Source: JBBQSU01 sp038234815
GTDB lineage: Bacteria; Planctomycetota; Phycisphaerae; Tepidisphaerales; Tepidisphaeraceae
Length of the DNA: 31,522 bases
Direction: 5' to 3'
Assembly (NCBI GenBank): GCA_038234815.1
Contig: JBBQSU010000024.1
Span: forward strand, 1-31,522
Shown piece by piece: positions 15,490 to 23,361 of this stretch. The notes under the pieces are model-generated. The model worked only from the letters and a program-made list of their open reading frames with translations, had not been told where the DNA came from and did not search any database. The number at the start of each line of letters is the position of its first letter. The first letter of the stretch is position 1. The position numbers were made by a program, and so were the translations under genes.

Positions 15490-16405
15490 GGGCTGAGTGA
15501 CTTACCCGGTTGACCGCTACGGTTCTGACCGACACTTAACACTTACCGCATCACAGTCCGGGCCTCATGGCAATTTAAGCAGGTCATCACAACGAACGGG
15601 TGAGCCACTAGCGACCGACCGATTGGCACTGATGCCCATGAGCATTGAGGCGCCACCATCGACATGGCTGGCCGCGCAACCGAATGGTCCCCGCGGGCAA
15701 TGTGAGGGAAAAGCATTTCTTCATCAACTTCCGGTCGCCGCGGTGGGAGCGCCAGATTTTCTGCCGGGGATCAACTCCCGGATTTTCGTCGGCAGGGGAA
15801 GGTATCGATAGTTGACGTCACCCACAGGCTGCGTGCTATGCGATGGAGGGCGCGAAATATCTCGTGGGCCACGTCGGCGTCAACGGTCAGCGGCTTTTCA
15901 CTGATATCATCACCGCCTAAATCCCTCCCGCGGCGACACTTAGGACCACGAAACTTGATCGTCCCCCATCCAGAGGAGCGGCGCGCAAGCACTATCGCAA
16001 ATTTATATCCTGTTTTGGTATCCCACCCCTTTATTCGCCCCATTTTATCCAATTACCCACGGATCGATTGGCGCTGGTTCGAATTCTGCGGAAATGCAAG
16101 AAATCCTGACGGAATGTTATTGATCCCCTCTTTCTTGGACGTTACTCTTATTCGCATAAAGGGAGCGCATATCTTGCTGGGAAATTCGCAGATCGCGTTT
16201 CGGTAAAGGCAAGGAACGACAAATCGAAAGGAGGCAAGGCGCACCAGACAAAGCGCTGTTCAGGCATTATGACGTGACTCGCCGGATCATCTAGCGGGTC
16301 GGGACGGTATGTGGGTTGAAACTGAATATCCCCCGGCGTGTGTCGGGAACGGTTTCAAAGAAATGTCCCCTTTCAAAGGGGATCGCCAGAAAAAGGAAGA
16401 ATGAT
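15490..16405. other. Long intergenic region; possible remnant of a haem-motif protein on the minus strand
   Basis: About 900 bases without a convincing intact gene. On the minus strand one frame runs from about 16052 to a stop near 15771 and then continues open to a TAA at 15543-15545. Near that end it reads MTCLNCHEA, a CxxCH haem-binding motif (codons within 15567-15581). Interruption and lack of any other recognisable domain suggest a decayed gene or chance. The rest (15850-16365) is non-coding by eye. The 3' end holds a hairpin and the ribosome binding site of the next gene. Confidence 0.3.
16366..16382 (+). promoter_or_regulatory. Small hairpin in the leader of the VPLPA-CTERM gene
   Basis: A 7-bp stem TCCCCTT/AAGGGGA with a 3-base loop lies 24 bases before the start codon and just upstream of the AGGAAG ribosome binding site. 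It has no T-run and so is not a terminator. A role in mRNA stability or translation is possible but unproven. Confidence 0.35.
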
Positions 16406-17290
16406 ATGAAAAAGTTTTACACTGCGATGGTCGCTGCGGCATTGTTTGCCGCGCCCCTCGCCATTCAAGTTCAAGCGGCAGATGTCAGTACGCAAATATC
16501 CGTGGACGCCAAGGCCTTGGTCAAGGCACTGTTCCCGGATAACTCGGGCATCACCGTCGTGGCCAATTCTGAGAAGTATGCCGGTGGCCCAAGCGCCTCG
16601 GGCTTCTTCAAGGATGCCCCTTTCTCTAACTTTAAGGAAGGCGTGGTCCTCAGCACCGGCGACGTTTCGGGAAACGCGCTGGTTGGACCAAGCTCCAAGG
16701 GATTTTCGAACAGCAACGGCGCCCTCGGCGACACTGACCTGACCGCCATCGTTGCCCCGCGAACGACCAACAACGCGGGCGTGCTGGAATTCGATTTCAT
16801 CCCGACCAAGGACGTGGTTAGCTTCCAGTACATCTTCGCTTCTGAAGAATACAACGAATACGTCGGCAGCTCGTACAACGACGTGTTCGCGTTCTTTCTC
16901 AATGGAAAGAACATCGCGTTGCTCCCGGGAACAACCACGCCGATCACCATCAACGGCGTGAACAACGGATCGAACCCCGCCTATTACTTTGACAACACCA
17001 AGGGCGCGATCAACACCGCGCTCGACGGGTTCGTCGGCCTGAAGAAAGACCTGTTCGCTACGGGTCCGGTCAAGCCTGGCGAAGTGAACCACATCAAGTT
17101 GGCCGTCGCCGACACCAGCGACAGCATACTAGACTCTGCCGTGTTCATCCGCGGCAGCAGCTTCACCGATGTTCCCCCACCCCCTCCGACAGCCGTTCCG
17201 CTGCCGGCCGGCGTGTGGATGGGCCTGAGCGGTTTTGCCGGCATGGGCGGCTTCCGGGCGATCCGTCGCTTCCTCGGCAAGACGGCCTGA
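16406..17290 (+). CDS. Secreted choice-of-anchor L protein with VPLPA-CTERM sorting tail
   Basis: This 294-residue exported protein starts with a signal peptide (MKK, hydrophobic 6-20, likely cleavage after VQA at 22-24). A choice-of-anchor L domain follows (about 30-250), marked by VVLSTGDVSG (80-89), FASEEYNEYV (144-153) and NDVFAFFLNG. After a proline run (257-261) comes a PEP-CTERM-like sorting signal of the VPLPA type: VPLPAG (264-269), a hydrophobic segment (270-283) and an arginine-rich end (RAIRR). Such tails are recognised by exosortases, which move the protein across or onto the outer envelope, often with exopolysaccharide. No exosortase is in the window. A good ribosome binding site (AGGAAG) fixes the ATG at 16406. 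The gene is monocistronic, ended by the terminator at 17319-17358. Confidence 0.85.
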   Translation: MKKFYTAMVAAALFAAPLAIQVQAADVSTQISVDAKALVKALFPDNSGITVVANSEKYAGGPSASGFFKDAPFSNFKEGVVLSTGDVSGNALVGPSSKGFSNSNGALGDTDLTAIVAPRTTNNAGVLEFDFIPTKDVVSFQYIFASEEYNEYVGSSYNDVFAFFLNGKNIALLPGTTTPITINGVNNGSNPAYYFDNTKGAINTALDGFVGLKKDLFATGPVKPGEVNHIKLAVADTSDSILDSAVFIRGSSFTDVPPPPPTAVPLPAGVWMGLSGFAGMGGFRAIRRFLGKTA

Positions 17291-17318
17291 GCCGTGCATA
17301 AGTTAAGTTGATTTCTAG

Positions 17319-17358
17319 CCCCCCGGCCTCCAAGAAGTGGCCGGGGGGTTTTGTTTTT
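17319..17358 (+). terminator. Strong rho-independent terminator of the VPLPA-CTERM gene
   Basis: A perfect 10-bp GC stem (17319-17328 with 17339-17348) with a 10-base loop is followed directly by TTTTGTTTTT. It lies 28 bases past the stop codon. Confidence 0.93.
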
Positions 17359-17376
17359 GGGCAGGTGAAAAGTCTC

Positions 17377-17392
17377 TGTGATACAGATCACC
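17377..17392. promoter_or_regulatory. CRP/FNR-like palindromic operator
   Basis: TGTGA-N6-TCAC (17377-17391) matches the CRP half-sites TGTGA and TCACA except for the final base. It sits about 80 bases before the 83-residue gene. A second small dyad, CCTAA-N6-TTAGG (17391-17406), follows at once. A CRP/FNR-family regulator binding here is inferred; no such gene is in the window. Confidence 0.45.
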
Positions 17393-17410
17393 TAAGAAAC
17401 TTTAGGAAAA

Positions 17411-17466
17411 ATCTCCGTAGTTACGCCCCGGACGTCCGATAGCTTAATGGAACAGGATACGGAGGT
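17411..17466 (+). promoter_or_regulatory. Possible structured leader masking a ribosome binding site
   Basis: ATCTCCGTA (17411-17419) pairs with TACGGAGGT (17458-17466), 9 bp with one G-U. The second arm contains the GGAGG ribosome binding site (17461-17465) of the next gene. Between the arms lies a perfect 10-base palindrome, CGGACGTCCG (17429-17438). If transcribed, the outer stem would hide the ribosome binding site, as in a riboswitch, thermometer or protein-repressed leader. The same sequence could instead be DNA operators. It matches no riboswitch class I recognise. Confidence 0.4.
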
Positions 17467-17471
17467 CCGAT

Positions 17472-17723
17472 ATGACCAACCAAGCCAGTCAGGGACGGAT
17501 GCGAGACGAGGCAGAGTTAATCGAGCGGTTTGCTCGATCCTATCGCTCGAAGTTTTCGCAGATGATTGAGCAACTCAACCATCAGCCCCGCGAAATGACC
17601 GACGCCCAATGCCTGCGCTTGTGCGTCGAGGCCGTCGATATGGTGCTGGCCAGTCAAAGCCAATTGGCCAGCGCTCTGAGCGAACTCTGCGAGTCCTCCG
17701 CCTCTCTAAAAAAAGCCGCCTAG
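17472..17723 (+). CDS. Uncharacterised 83-residue protein
   Basis: I do not recognise this protein. It is small, soluble and mostly helical by composition, with two cysteines in CLRLCVEA and a third near the end (LCESSA). It is rich in Gln and charged residues, has no signal peptide or membrane segment, and ends in LKKAA. A textbook GGAGG lies 6 bases before the ATG, and the gene has a long upstream region full of dyads after a strong terminator, which together support a real, regulated gene. A small regulator or adaptor is one possibility, but that is a guess. It precedes anmK by about 150 bases on the same strand; cotranscription is possible. Confidence 0.65.
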   Translation: MTNQASQGRMRDEAELIERFARSYRSKFSQMIEQLNHQPREMTDAQCLRLCVEAVDMVLASQSQLASALSELCESSASLKKAA

Positions 17724-17870
17724 CTTGTCGCGCGCTGATAAAGCATTCCTCGCGCCACGCAGTCCTGCCTTTGGCCGAATCTACTGATGATTTTTCGTGC
17801 GCGCTGGAAGCGGGAAGCGTGTGTCGCCGTTGTTTCGCCATGCGGGCGCTTGCGGTAGAGTTGGCGGGCG

Positions 17871-19001
17871 ATGCAGGACGATGCGCGAATTATGATCGGC
17901 GCGATGAGTGGGACCAGCGCCGATGGCATTGATGTCGCGGTGGTGCGGGTTTGTGGTCAGGGACTGGAGATGACTGCTGAGCTTCTCCTGCACCATCAGC
18001 GGCCTTATGACGCGCTGGTTCGTCGATCGATTCAGTCGATCCGGCAGGACGGCCGGGCCGATCTGGCGGATCTGGCCAAGCTCGGGCACGATATTTCCCT
18101 GGCTTATTCCACTGCCATCAACGAGGCCCTGCTGGCGGGCCGGTTGAGCGCCGAAAAAGTCGCTGCGGTGGCCGCGCACGGCCAGACGCTGTTTCATGCC
18201 CCCCCGAACACCATTCAGTGGTTTGATCCGTCGATAGTTGCACACGAAGTGGGGTGCTGCGTAGTAAGCGATTTTCGCCGCGCAGATTGCGCCGCCGGGG
18301 GGCAGGGCGCGCCCCTTGTGCCGTTTGCCGATTTCCTGCTGTTCCGCAGCCAGGAATTCAATCGCGTGCTGCTGAACCTCGGCGGAATTGCCAATTTGAC
18401 TTACCTGCGTTCCGGCGGAACGCTCAACGAGTTGATCGCGTTCGACACTGGCCCGGGCAACTGCATTAGTGATGAGATCGTTCGTCGGCGCGGATTGGAC
18501 GGGGATGATTATGACATCGATGGCCGGCACGCCTTAGCCGGTTCGGCGAACGAATCGTTGGCCTATGAGTTCATCGGCCACGACTATTTTCAGGCCGATC
18601 CCCCGAAGACTACGGATGTGCCCTCGATGCTGTCGCTGTTTGAACACGTGCGGGCGCAAAGCCAGTCGATGTCACTACAAGACGAACTGGCGACGGCGTG
18701 TTTTTTGACGGCCAAGTGCGTCGCCGAGGCGATTCGGTCGTTTACCCCGCGGGGTATTGACGAGGTGATTGCCAGTGGCGGGGGCGTGCGCAACCCGGCG
18801 ATCCTGCGAGAGCTTTCGCGACTGCTGCCCGACGTGCCCATTCGCACGACCGACGAACTGGGCGTTCCCAGTCAGGCCAAGGAGGCGGTGGCGTTCGCCC
18901 TGCTAGGCGCGGCAACGCTGCTTGGGATCGCCTCCAACGTGCCCAGCGCCACCGGCGCCCAGCGCAGCGTGCGACTGGGTTCAATCACCCCGCGGCCTTA
19001 A
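17871..19001 (+). CDS. anmK: Anhydro-N-acetylmuramic acid kinase
   Basis: AnmK opens and phosphorylates 1,6-anhydro-MurNAc to MurNAc-6-phosphate in the cytosol, recycling cell-wall sugar. The 376 residues match the family length. Motifs: GAMSGTSADGID (10-21, ATP phosphate loop), AAHGQTLFHAP, VSDFRRADCAAGGQGAPLVP, LNLGGIANLTYL, FDTGPGNCISD and IASGGGVRNP. Its presence fits a peptidoglycan-containing cell. murQ is not adjacent. The start is ATG 17871, with a weak GGCGGG nearby upstream. Confidence 0.94.
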   Translation: MQDDARIMIGAMSGTSADGIDVAVVRVCGQGLEMTAELLLHHQRPYDALVRRSIQSIRQDGRADLADLAKLGHDISLAYSTAINEALLAGRLSAEKVAAVAAHGQTLFHAPPNTIQWFDPSIVAHEVGCCVVSDFRRADCAAGGQGAPLVPFADFLLFRSQEFNRVLLNLGGIANLTYLRSGGTLNELIAFDTGPGNCISDEIVRRRGLDGDDYDIDGRHALAGSANESLAYEFIGHDYFQADPPKTTDVPSMLSLFEHVRAQSQSMSLQDELATACFLTAKCVAEAIRSFTPRGIDEVIASGGGVRNPAILRELSRLLPDVPIRTTDELGVPSQAKEAVAFALLGAATLLGIASNVPSATGAQRSVRLGSITPRP

Positions 19002-19119
19002 CTTTCCCCGCGTCCTCCCATTTATCGAGACGATGGCACGACGCCTCTTGGCATTTTCGGCGCGGGTTTGATCTAAACCCCACCCGGGGATCGGTCGATG
19101 GAGGGGAAAGGATAGAACC

Positions 19120-19497
19120 ATGACGCTGCCAACATCTTCCATCATCGATCTACTCGGCCGAACCGACGTTCACTTTCAAGCCGGCGGGCGCAAGCGGGCA
19201 ACGGGGCGCGTGCCGGCAACCCTGGCGGCCGAGGTGTTTTTTCACAGCACCTGGCCTGAAGGCCCCGGCATAGCCGTACCGGTGCGCGAATTGTCCGTTT
19301 CCGGGGCCGGTTTCTGGCATCGGAAAAAATGGGTTCGAGGGGCGGGACTGGTGCTTCAGTTCAAGTTGAGCGACGGCCAGGACCTGGCCATCCGCTCGCG
19401 GGTCGTGCATGTCAATTCGATGGGGAACGAAGAGTATTACGTCGGCGTGGATTTTCGGGAAATCCTGAAGGGGCCGGTTATTCCGAACGCGGCCTGA
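19120..19497 (+). CDS. PilZ-domain-like protein
   Basis: A 125-residue protein with the beta-barrel pattern of PilZ domains, which bind cyclic di-GMP. It has an arginine-rich entry segment (RKRATGR, 24-30), then VPVRELSVSGAGFW, where the usual (D/N)xSxxG appears as ELSVSG, and a closing strand pair ending in EEYYVGVDF. The acidic/amide residue before xSxxG is Glu instead of Asp or Asn, so c-di-GMP binding is uncertain. GGAGGGG and AAAGGA lie 6-19 bases before the ATG. A short dyad (19064-19069 with 19075-19080) lies in the leader. It is flanked by anmK and ppx on the same strand with gaps of about 100 bases. Confidence 0.7.
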   Translation: MTLPTSSIIDLLGRTDVHFQAGGRKRATGRVPATLAAEVFFHSTWPEGPGIAVPVRELSVSGAGFWHRKKWVRGAGLVLQFKLSDGQDLAIRSRVVHVNSMGNEEYYVGVDFREILKGPVIPNAA

Positions 19498-19550
19498 TGC
19501 TCGTTCACTCTCCCCCACCCGTGAAATGCGATGTTCTTGGGCTATTTTTC

Positions 19551-19577
19551 TTGCATTAACTTTGCGGGAGCTATACT
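19551..19577 (+). promoter_or_regulatory. Putative promoter for the Ppx/GppA gene
   Basis: TTGCAT (19551-19556) and TATACT (19572-19577) form a sigma-70-like pair, but the spacer is only 15 bases (16 if CTTGCA is used). The -10 box matches 5 of 6. If used, transcription would begin close to the GTG at 19593, which would favour a later start codon for the gene. Confidence 0.4.
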
Positions 19578-19592
19578 CCAACTTGTCGCAGT

Positions 19593-21212
19593 GTGAACCG
19601 GATTGACGGAGAATCGGTCGTAGGTCATTTATCCTTGTCAAACGTAGTGCTCACGCCTTTGGCCCGTCGCAGCACGCCGGATTTATTCCGGCTGGCCGCG
19701 ATCGACGTTGGCAGCAACAGCATCCACATGGTGATCGGGCAGACCGACGCCGAAGGCGTGCTGACGACGCTTTGGCGGATGAAACAGCCCGTGGGACTTG
19801 GGCGACTCAGCTTCCCGTCCCGTAAGCTCAGCCGGCAGGCGATGAACCACGCCGTCGAAACGCTTGGCCGTTTCAAGCAGGCTGCCCAGCAACGCCAGTG
19901 TGAAACGATCCGCGCCGTGGCCACCAGCGCCGTCCGTGAGGCAGAAAACGGCGGGGATTTAATCGAGCGATGCCGCGACGAACTGGACATGACCGTGCGT
20001 GTGGTCAGCCCCAAGGAAGAGGCTCGATTGATCTATCTCGGCGTGCGGCACATGGTGCCTTTGAAGGGCGCCCACCTGATCGTCGATATCGGCGGAGGAA
20101 GTGTCGAGTTCATCGTCGGCGATTCAAAGCAGGCCAGCCTGCTGGAAAGTCGGAAGCTCGGTGCGGCGCGCATGACCGCGCAGTTTGTTAAGAGCGATCC
20201 GATCGACAAGAAGAGCCTGGAAGCCATGCGGGCGCATTATGCGCAGGAACTGGCGCCCATTTGTGAACGGGTGAAAGCGCTGGGGCCGGTGAAATTTCTC
20301 GGCAGCAGCGGAACTCTGGAAAACATCGCGGCGATGTGTGGCGACGCCAAGGCGGGCACCAACGGCCATAGCCGGTCGGTCATCCAGCGAAGCGACTTCG
20401 ACACGATGCTCGAAAAACTGCTGCGCAGCGATAGCCCCCAGCGGGCCAAAATGCCCGGTCTGGACGACCAGCGACGCGACCAAATCCTCGCCGGCGCGGT
20501 GATGGTCGATGAGATCTTTAAGCAGTTTCGCTTTCAACGGATCGAATTAGCCGGCGGGGCGCTTCGGGAAGGAATTCTCGTCGATTACCTGGCTCAACAC
20601 CTGCCTTCGCTTGAAATCCGCAGCAAAGTGCCTGACCCCCGCCGCCGCAGCGTGCTGGACCTGGCCCACCGCTGCGACTGGCACAAGACTCATAGCGAGC
20701 ACGTCGCGAGGCTGACGCTGCAAATGTTCGATCAACTCCGGGCTTTGCACGGGTTGAATCCGGTCGCGCGGGAATTGATCGAATACGCCGCCCTGCTGCA
20801 CGACATCGGCTGGCACATCTCGCGCAACAGCCACCACAAGCACAGCATGTACCTGATTCTCAACGGCGAACTGAAAGGCTTCAGCCCCGAAGAGATTTCG
20901 ATCATGGGCAACATCGCCAGGTATCACCGCAAGACGATTCCGACGCGCGATCACGCCGCGTTCGACGCCCTGTCAAAAAGCTCGCGTCAGATTGTGAATG
21001 TGGGCGCCGCGCTGTTGCGGCTGGCTGACGGGCTGGACCGCAGTCACGTTGGCGCCATCCGGCACATCAACTGCCACCGCACCTCACGGGGCCGGAGGTG
21101 CGAACTGGAAAGCCGGTCTGATGCGCAATTAGAACTGTGGGGCGCCCGCCGCAAACGCGATCTGTACGAGAAAGTCTTCAGCGAGAAGATCGAATTTGTA
21201 CTCGTAAAATAA
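19593..21212 (+). CDS. Ppx/GppA-family phosphatase with C-terminal HD domain
   Basis: Members hydrolyse inorganic polyphosphate and/or convert pppGpp to ppGpp in the cytosol. The 539-residue frame has an actin-like fold of two halves: AIDVGSNSIH (36-45, first phosphate loop), SAVREAEN, SPKEEARLIYLG (139-150) and VDIGGGSVEF (164-173). ELAGGALREG follows at about 318-327. The C-terminal HD-type domain has H370, H403-D404 in LLHDIGWH, and HH at 414-415. That is the long architecture seen in E. coli Ppx and GppA. There is no ATG near the N-terminus; GTG 19593, TTG 19635 and GTG 19647 are in frame, and the real start may be one of the later two. The choice between Ppx and GppA activity cannot be made from sequence. 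Confidence 0.9.
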   Translation: MNRIDGESVVGHLSLSNVVLTPLARRSTPDLFRLAAIDVGSNSIHMVIGQTDAEGVLTTLWRMKQPVGLGRLSFPSRKLSRQAMNHAVETLGRFKQAAQQRQCETIRAVATSAVREAENGGDLIERCRDELDMTVRVVSPKEEARLIYLGVRHMVPLKGAHLIVDIGGGSVEFIVGDSKQASLLESRKLGAARMTAQFVKSDPIDKKSLEAMRAHYAQELAPICERVKALGPVKFLGSSGTLENIAAMCGDAKAGTNGHSRSVIQRSDFDTMLEKLLRSDSPQRAKMPGLDDQRRDQILAGAVMVDEIFKQFRFQRIELAGGALREGILVDYLAQHLPSLEIRSKVPDPRRRSVLDLAHRCDWHKTHSEHVARLTLQMFDQLRALHGLNPVARELIEYAALLHDIGWHISRNSHHKHSMYLILNGELKGFSPEEISIMGNIARYHRKTIPTRDHAAFDALSKSSRQIVNVGAALLRLADGLDRSHVGAIRHINCHRTSRGRRCELESRSDAQLELWGARRKRDLYEKVFSEKIEFVLVK

Positions 21213-21253
21213 TGGCAAGTCGTTTCCGCTGGTGATCGAATCAAAGCTGGAAA

Positions 21254-23221
21254 CTACTCGTCTATTCCCACCTGCTGGGGCTGTTTGGCCTGCGCCGCAG
21301 CCGTCGCCTGCGACATCATCTCCGGATCGCGTAGACGCTTCATATGGGACGGATGTTCTGCGGCGACCGGGGGCTTGGTGGGTTCACCCAGCGACAACTG
21401 GACGGCAGCGATCTCACGATAGTGGCCGTCCTGAGCCATGAGTTCTTCGTGCGTGCCCGACTGGGTGATCCGGCCATTTTCGATCACCAGCACCAGGTCG
21501 GCCTGCTTCACCGTGCTGATGCGGTGTGCGATGATGAATGTCGTCCGCGCCACCATTACCATCTGCATTCCCCTGCGGATGAGGTCTTCGGTTTCGGGAT
21601 CGATCGCCGCCGTGGCGTCGTCAAGCACTAGCAATCGCGGATTGGTGACGATTGCTCGAGCGATGGCCAGGCGCTGACGCTGTCCGCCGGACAGGCTGCT
21701 GCCGCGTTCCCCCAGCATCGTTTCGTATCCTTTGGCCAATTCCTCGATGAACTCGTGCGCCTGCGCAAGCCGGGCCGCGGCCTCAATCTCCCCGTGCGTG
21801 ATTCCCGGTCTGCCGTAGGCGATATTCTGAGCGACCGTTGCGCTGAAGAGATAAGTTTCCTGAAAGACAAACGCCACCTGCGATCGCACGCTGGAGAGCG
21901 CGGCTTGGCGAATCTCCATGCCGTCGATGAGGATGCGGCCGGCCTGGGGGTCGTAAAATCGCGCGATCAAGTTGACCAGTGTGCTTTTGCCCGATCCGGT
22001 CGGACCGACGATTGCGACCACGCTTCCGCCGGGGACTTCAAAGGTCACGTCGTGCAGCACTGGGCGTTTGCCTTGGCCGTAACCGAAAGTGACGTGTTCA
22101 AATGAAACGCCGCCCAAGCCATTCGGCAGCTTGCGGGCCGAGTTGGATTCAGGCACAGTTGCCGGTGCCATCAGCACTTCATACAGTCTCCGGGCCGACA
22201 CGATCGCATTCTGATATTGCTCGTTGATCGTCGAGACCTGCTGCAAGCGCCCCAGGACCGCGTTCATCGCCCCCCCCAGGATGAGCAAGTCACCGGCCTG
22301 CAATTTCCCACGGATAATCAGCAATCCGCCGGCCAGAAAGAGCGTGAGATGCGACGCGGTGGCGATGGACCTGACGACCGGTTGAAAGTTGCAGAACATC
22401 CTTGCCCGGGTAAGGATTCGCTTGCGAAACGTGTCACAATTACCGTTGTACTTGGCCACCTCCTGCTCTTCGGTGGCAAAGGCCTTGATGACGTGTACCC
22501 CGGCGATGTTCTCGGCCACGATGGACGTGCTGCGGTCGTCGGATTCCATCACGCTCTTGGCCACCGGCTGAATTCGCTTGCTGAACCGAAGAATGTAAAG
22601 CGTCCAGATGGGCAGCGGGAGCAGGCTGAGCAGCGCCACCCATTTGCTCAACGTACTGATAAGGATGATGTTGCCTGCAACCACCAGGATGATTTCGAGG
22701 GTCGTCAGCGTCGCAGTCTGGATGAATGACCGCACGTTTTGCAGATCGCCGAGGGCACGGTTGATCAGTTGCCCGCTGCTGATGGCGTCGTGAAAACCGA
22801 AGCCGACCCGCTGAAGCTTGTCGTAAACGGCCTCCCGGATGTAGAAGACCATCGTCATGCTCATCTTCATGTTCGACACCTCGCGGAGGTATCGCAGCAT
22901 GGCATAGATCAGCACGACCCCGGCCAGAACAAACACCGCCTGCCGAAGCTGGATCGCCGACGGGTCCGGCGAATGCATCCAGATCCAGAACCCGGACACG
23001 TCGATGTGTCTGCGGGCGTCGCCCATCCCCTTGACCTGATTGATGGCAGTGCCGGCCTGGCGAGTCAGCATCACCTCGGCCGCCACCCAGGCAAAAAGCC
23101 AAAGGCAACTGACCGCGAGCAATGCCTTTACTGGCCGGATGAATCGGAACATCCAGCGCAGGAGTTGCCGGTTATTGACCGCCGGCGCGGAAACGGCACT
23201 AACATCCGAGAGTGGACTCAC
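21254..23221 (-). CDS. ABCB/MsbA-type ABC exporter (fused membrane and ATPase domains)
   Basis: A half-size exporter of about 655 residues that would act as a dimer in the inner membrane, moving lipid, peptide or drug outward. Six membrane helices occupy about residues 30-320, and the transmembrane domain includes the coupling segment GFGFHDAISSGQLINRALGD. In the ATPase domain: Walker A GPTGSGKST (406-414), signature LSGGQRQR (510-517), Walker B LLVLDDAT and H-loop IIAHRIS. The Walker B catalytic Glu is Asp (LDD), as in some weaker or asymmetric exporters. The frame runs to TTG 23245, but GTG 23221 has GGAAGG 10 bases upstream and is preferred. The C-terminus has a Gln/Ala-rich tail. It is divergent from nuoG; substrate unknown. 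Confidence 0.88.
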   Translation of the reverse strand: MSPLSDVSAVSAPAVNNRQLLRWMFRFIRPVKALLAVSCLWLFAWVAAEVMLTRQAGTAINQVKGMGDARRHIDVSGFWIWMHSPDPSAIQLRQAVFVLAGVVLIYAMLRYLREVSNMKMSMTMVFYIREAVYDKLQRVGFGFHDAISSGQLINRALGDLQNVRSFIQTATLTTLEIILVVAGNIILISTLSKWVALLSLLPLPIWTLYILRFSKRIQPVAKSVMESDDRSTSIVAENIAGVHVIKAFATEEQEVAKYNGNCDTFRKRILTRARMFCNFQPVVRSIATASHLTLFLAGGLLIIRGKLQAGDLLILGGAMNAVLGRLQQVSTINEQYQNAIVSARRLYEVLMAPATVPESNSARKLPNGLGGVSFEHVTFGYGQGKRPVLHDVTFEVPGGSVVAIVGPTGSGKSTLVNLIARFYDPQAGRILIDGMEIRQAALSSVRSQVAFVFQETYLFSATVAQNIAYGRPGITHGEIEAAARLAQAHEFIEELAKGYETMLGERGSSLSGGQRQRLAIARAIVTNPRLLVLDDATAAIDPETEDLIRRGMQMVMVARTTFIIAHRISTVKQADLVLVIENGRITQSGTHEELMAQDGHYREIAAVQLSLGEPTKPPVAAEHPSHMKRLRDPEMMSQATAAAQAKQPQQVGIDE

Positions 23222-23361
23222 AGGCAAATGACCTTCCGAAAACAACGCTAAAACGAACCGGGCATGGCGTCAACCCCAGCGCGAAATTGCCCGGCAGCGA
23301 AAAAAGAAGACCAGCACGGTAGGATGAAATTTCCGACTTCCCCGTATACCATCCCCTTGCT

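Noticed and set aside
17393..17442. Possible FliA (sigma-28) promoter, because of CCGATAG at 17436-17442
   Set aside because: No TAAA box is found at the required 15-base spacing.
19051..19066. Sigma-54-like GG-N10-GC before the PilZ-like gene
   Set aside because: Only the GG and GC dinucleotides fit; the -12 region lacks the TTGC core, so a chance match is likely.
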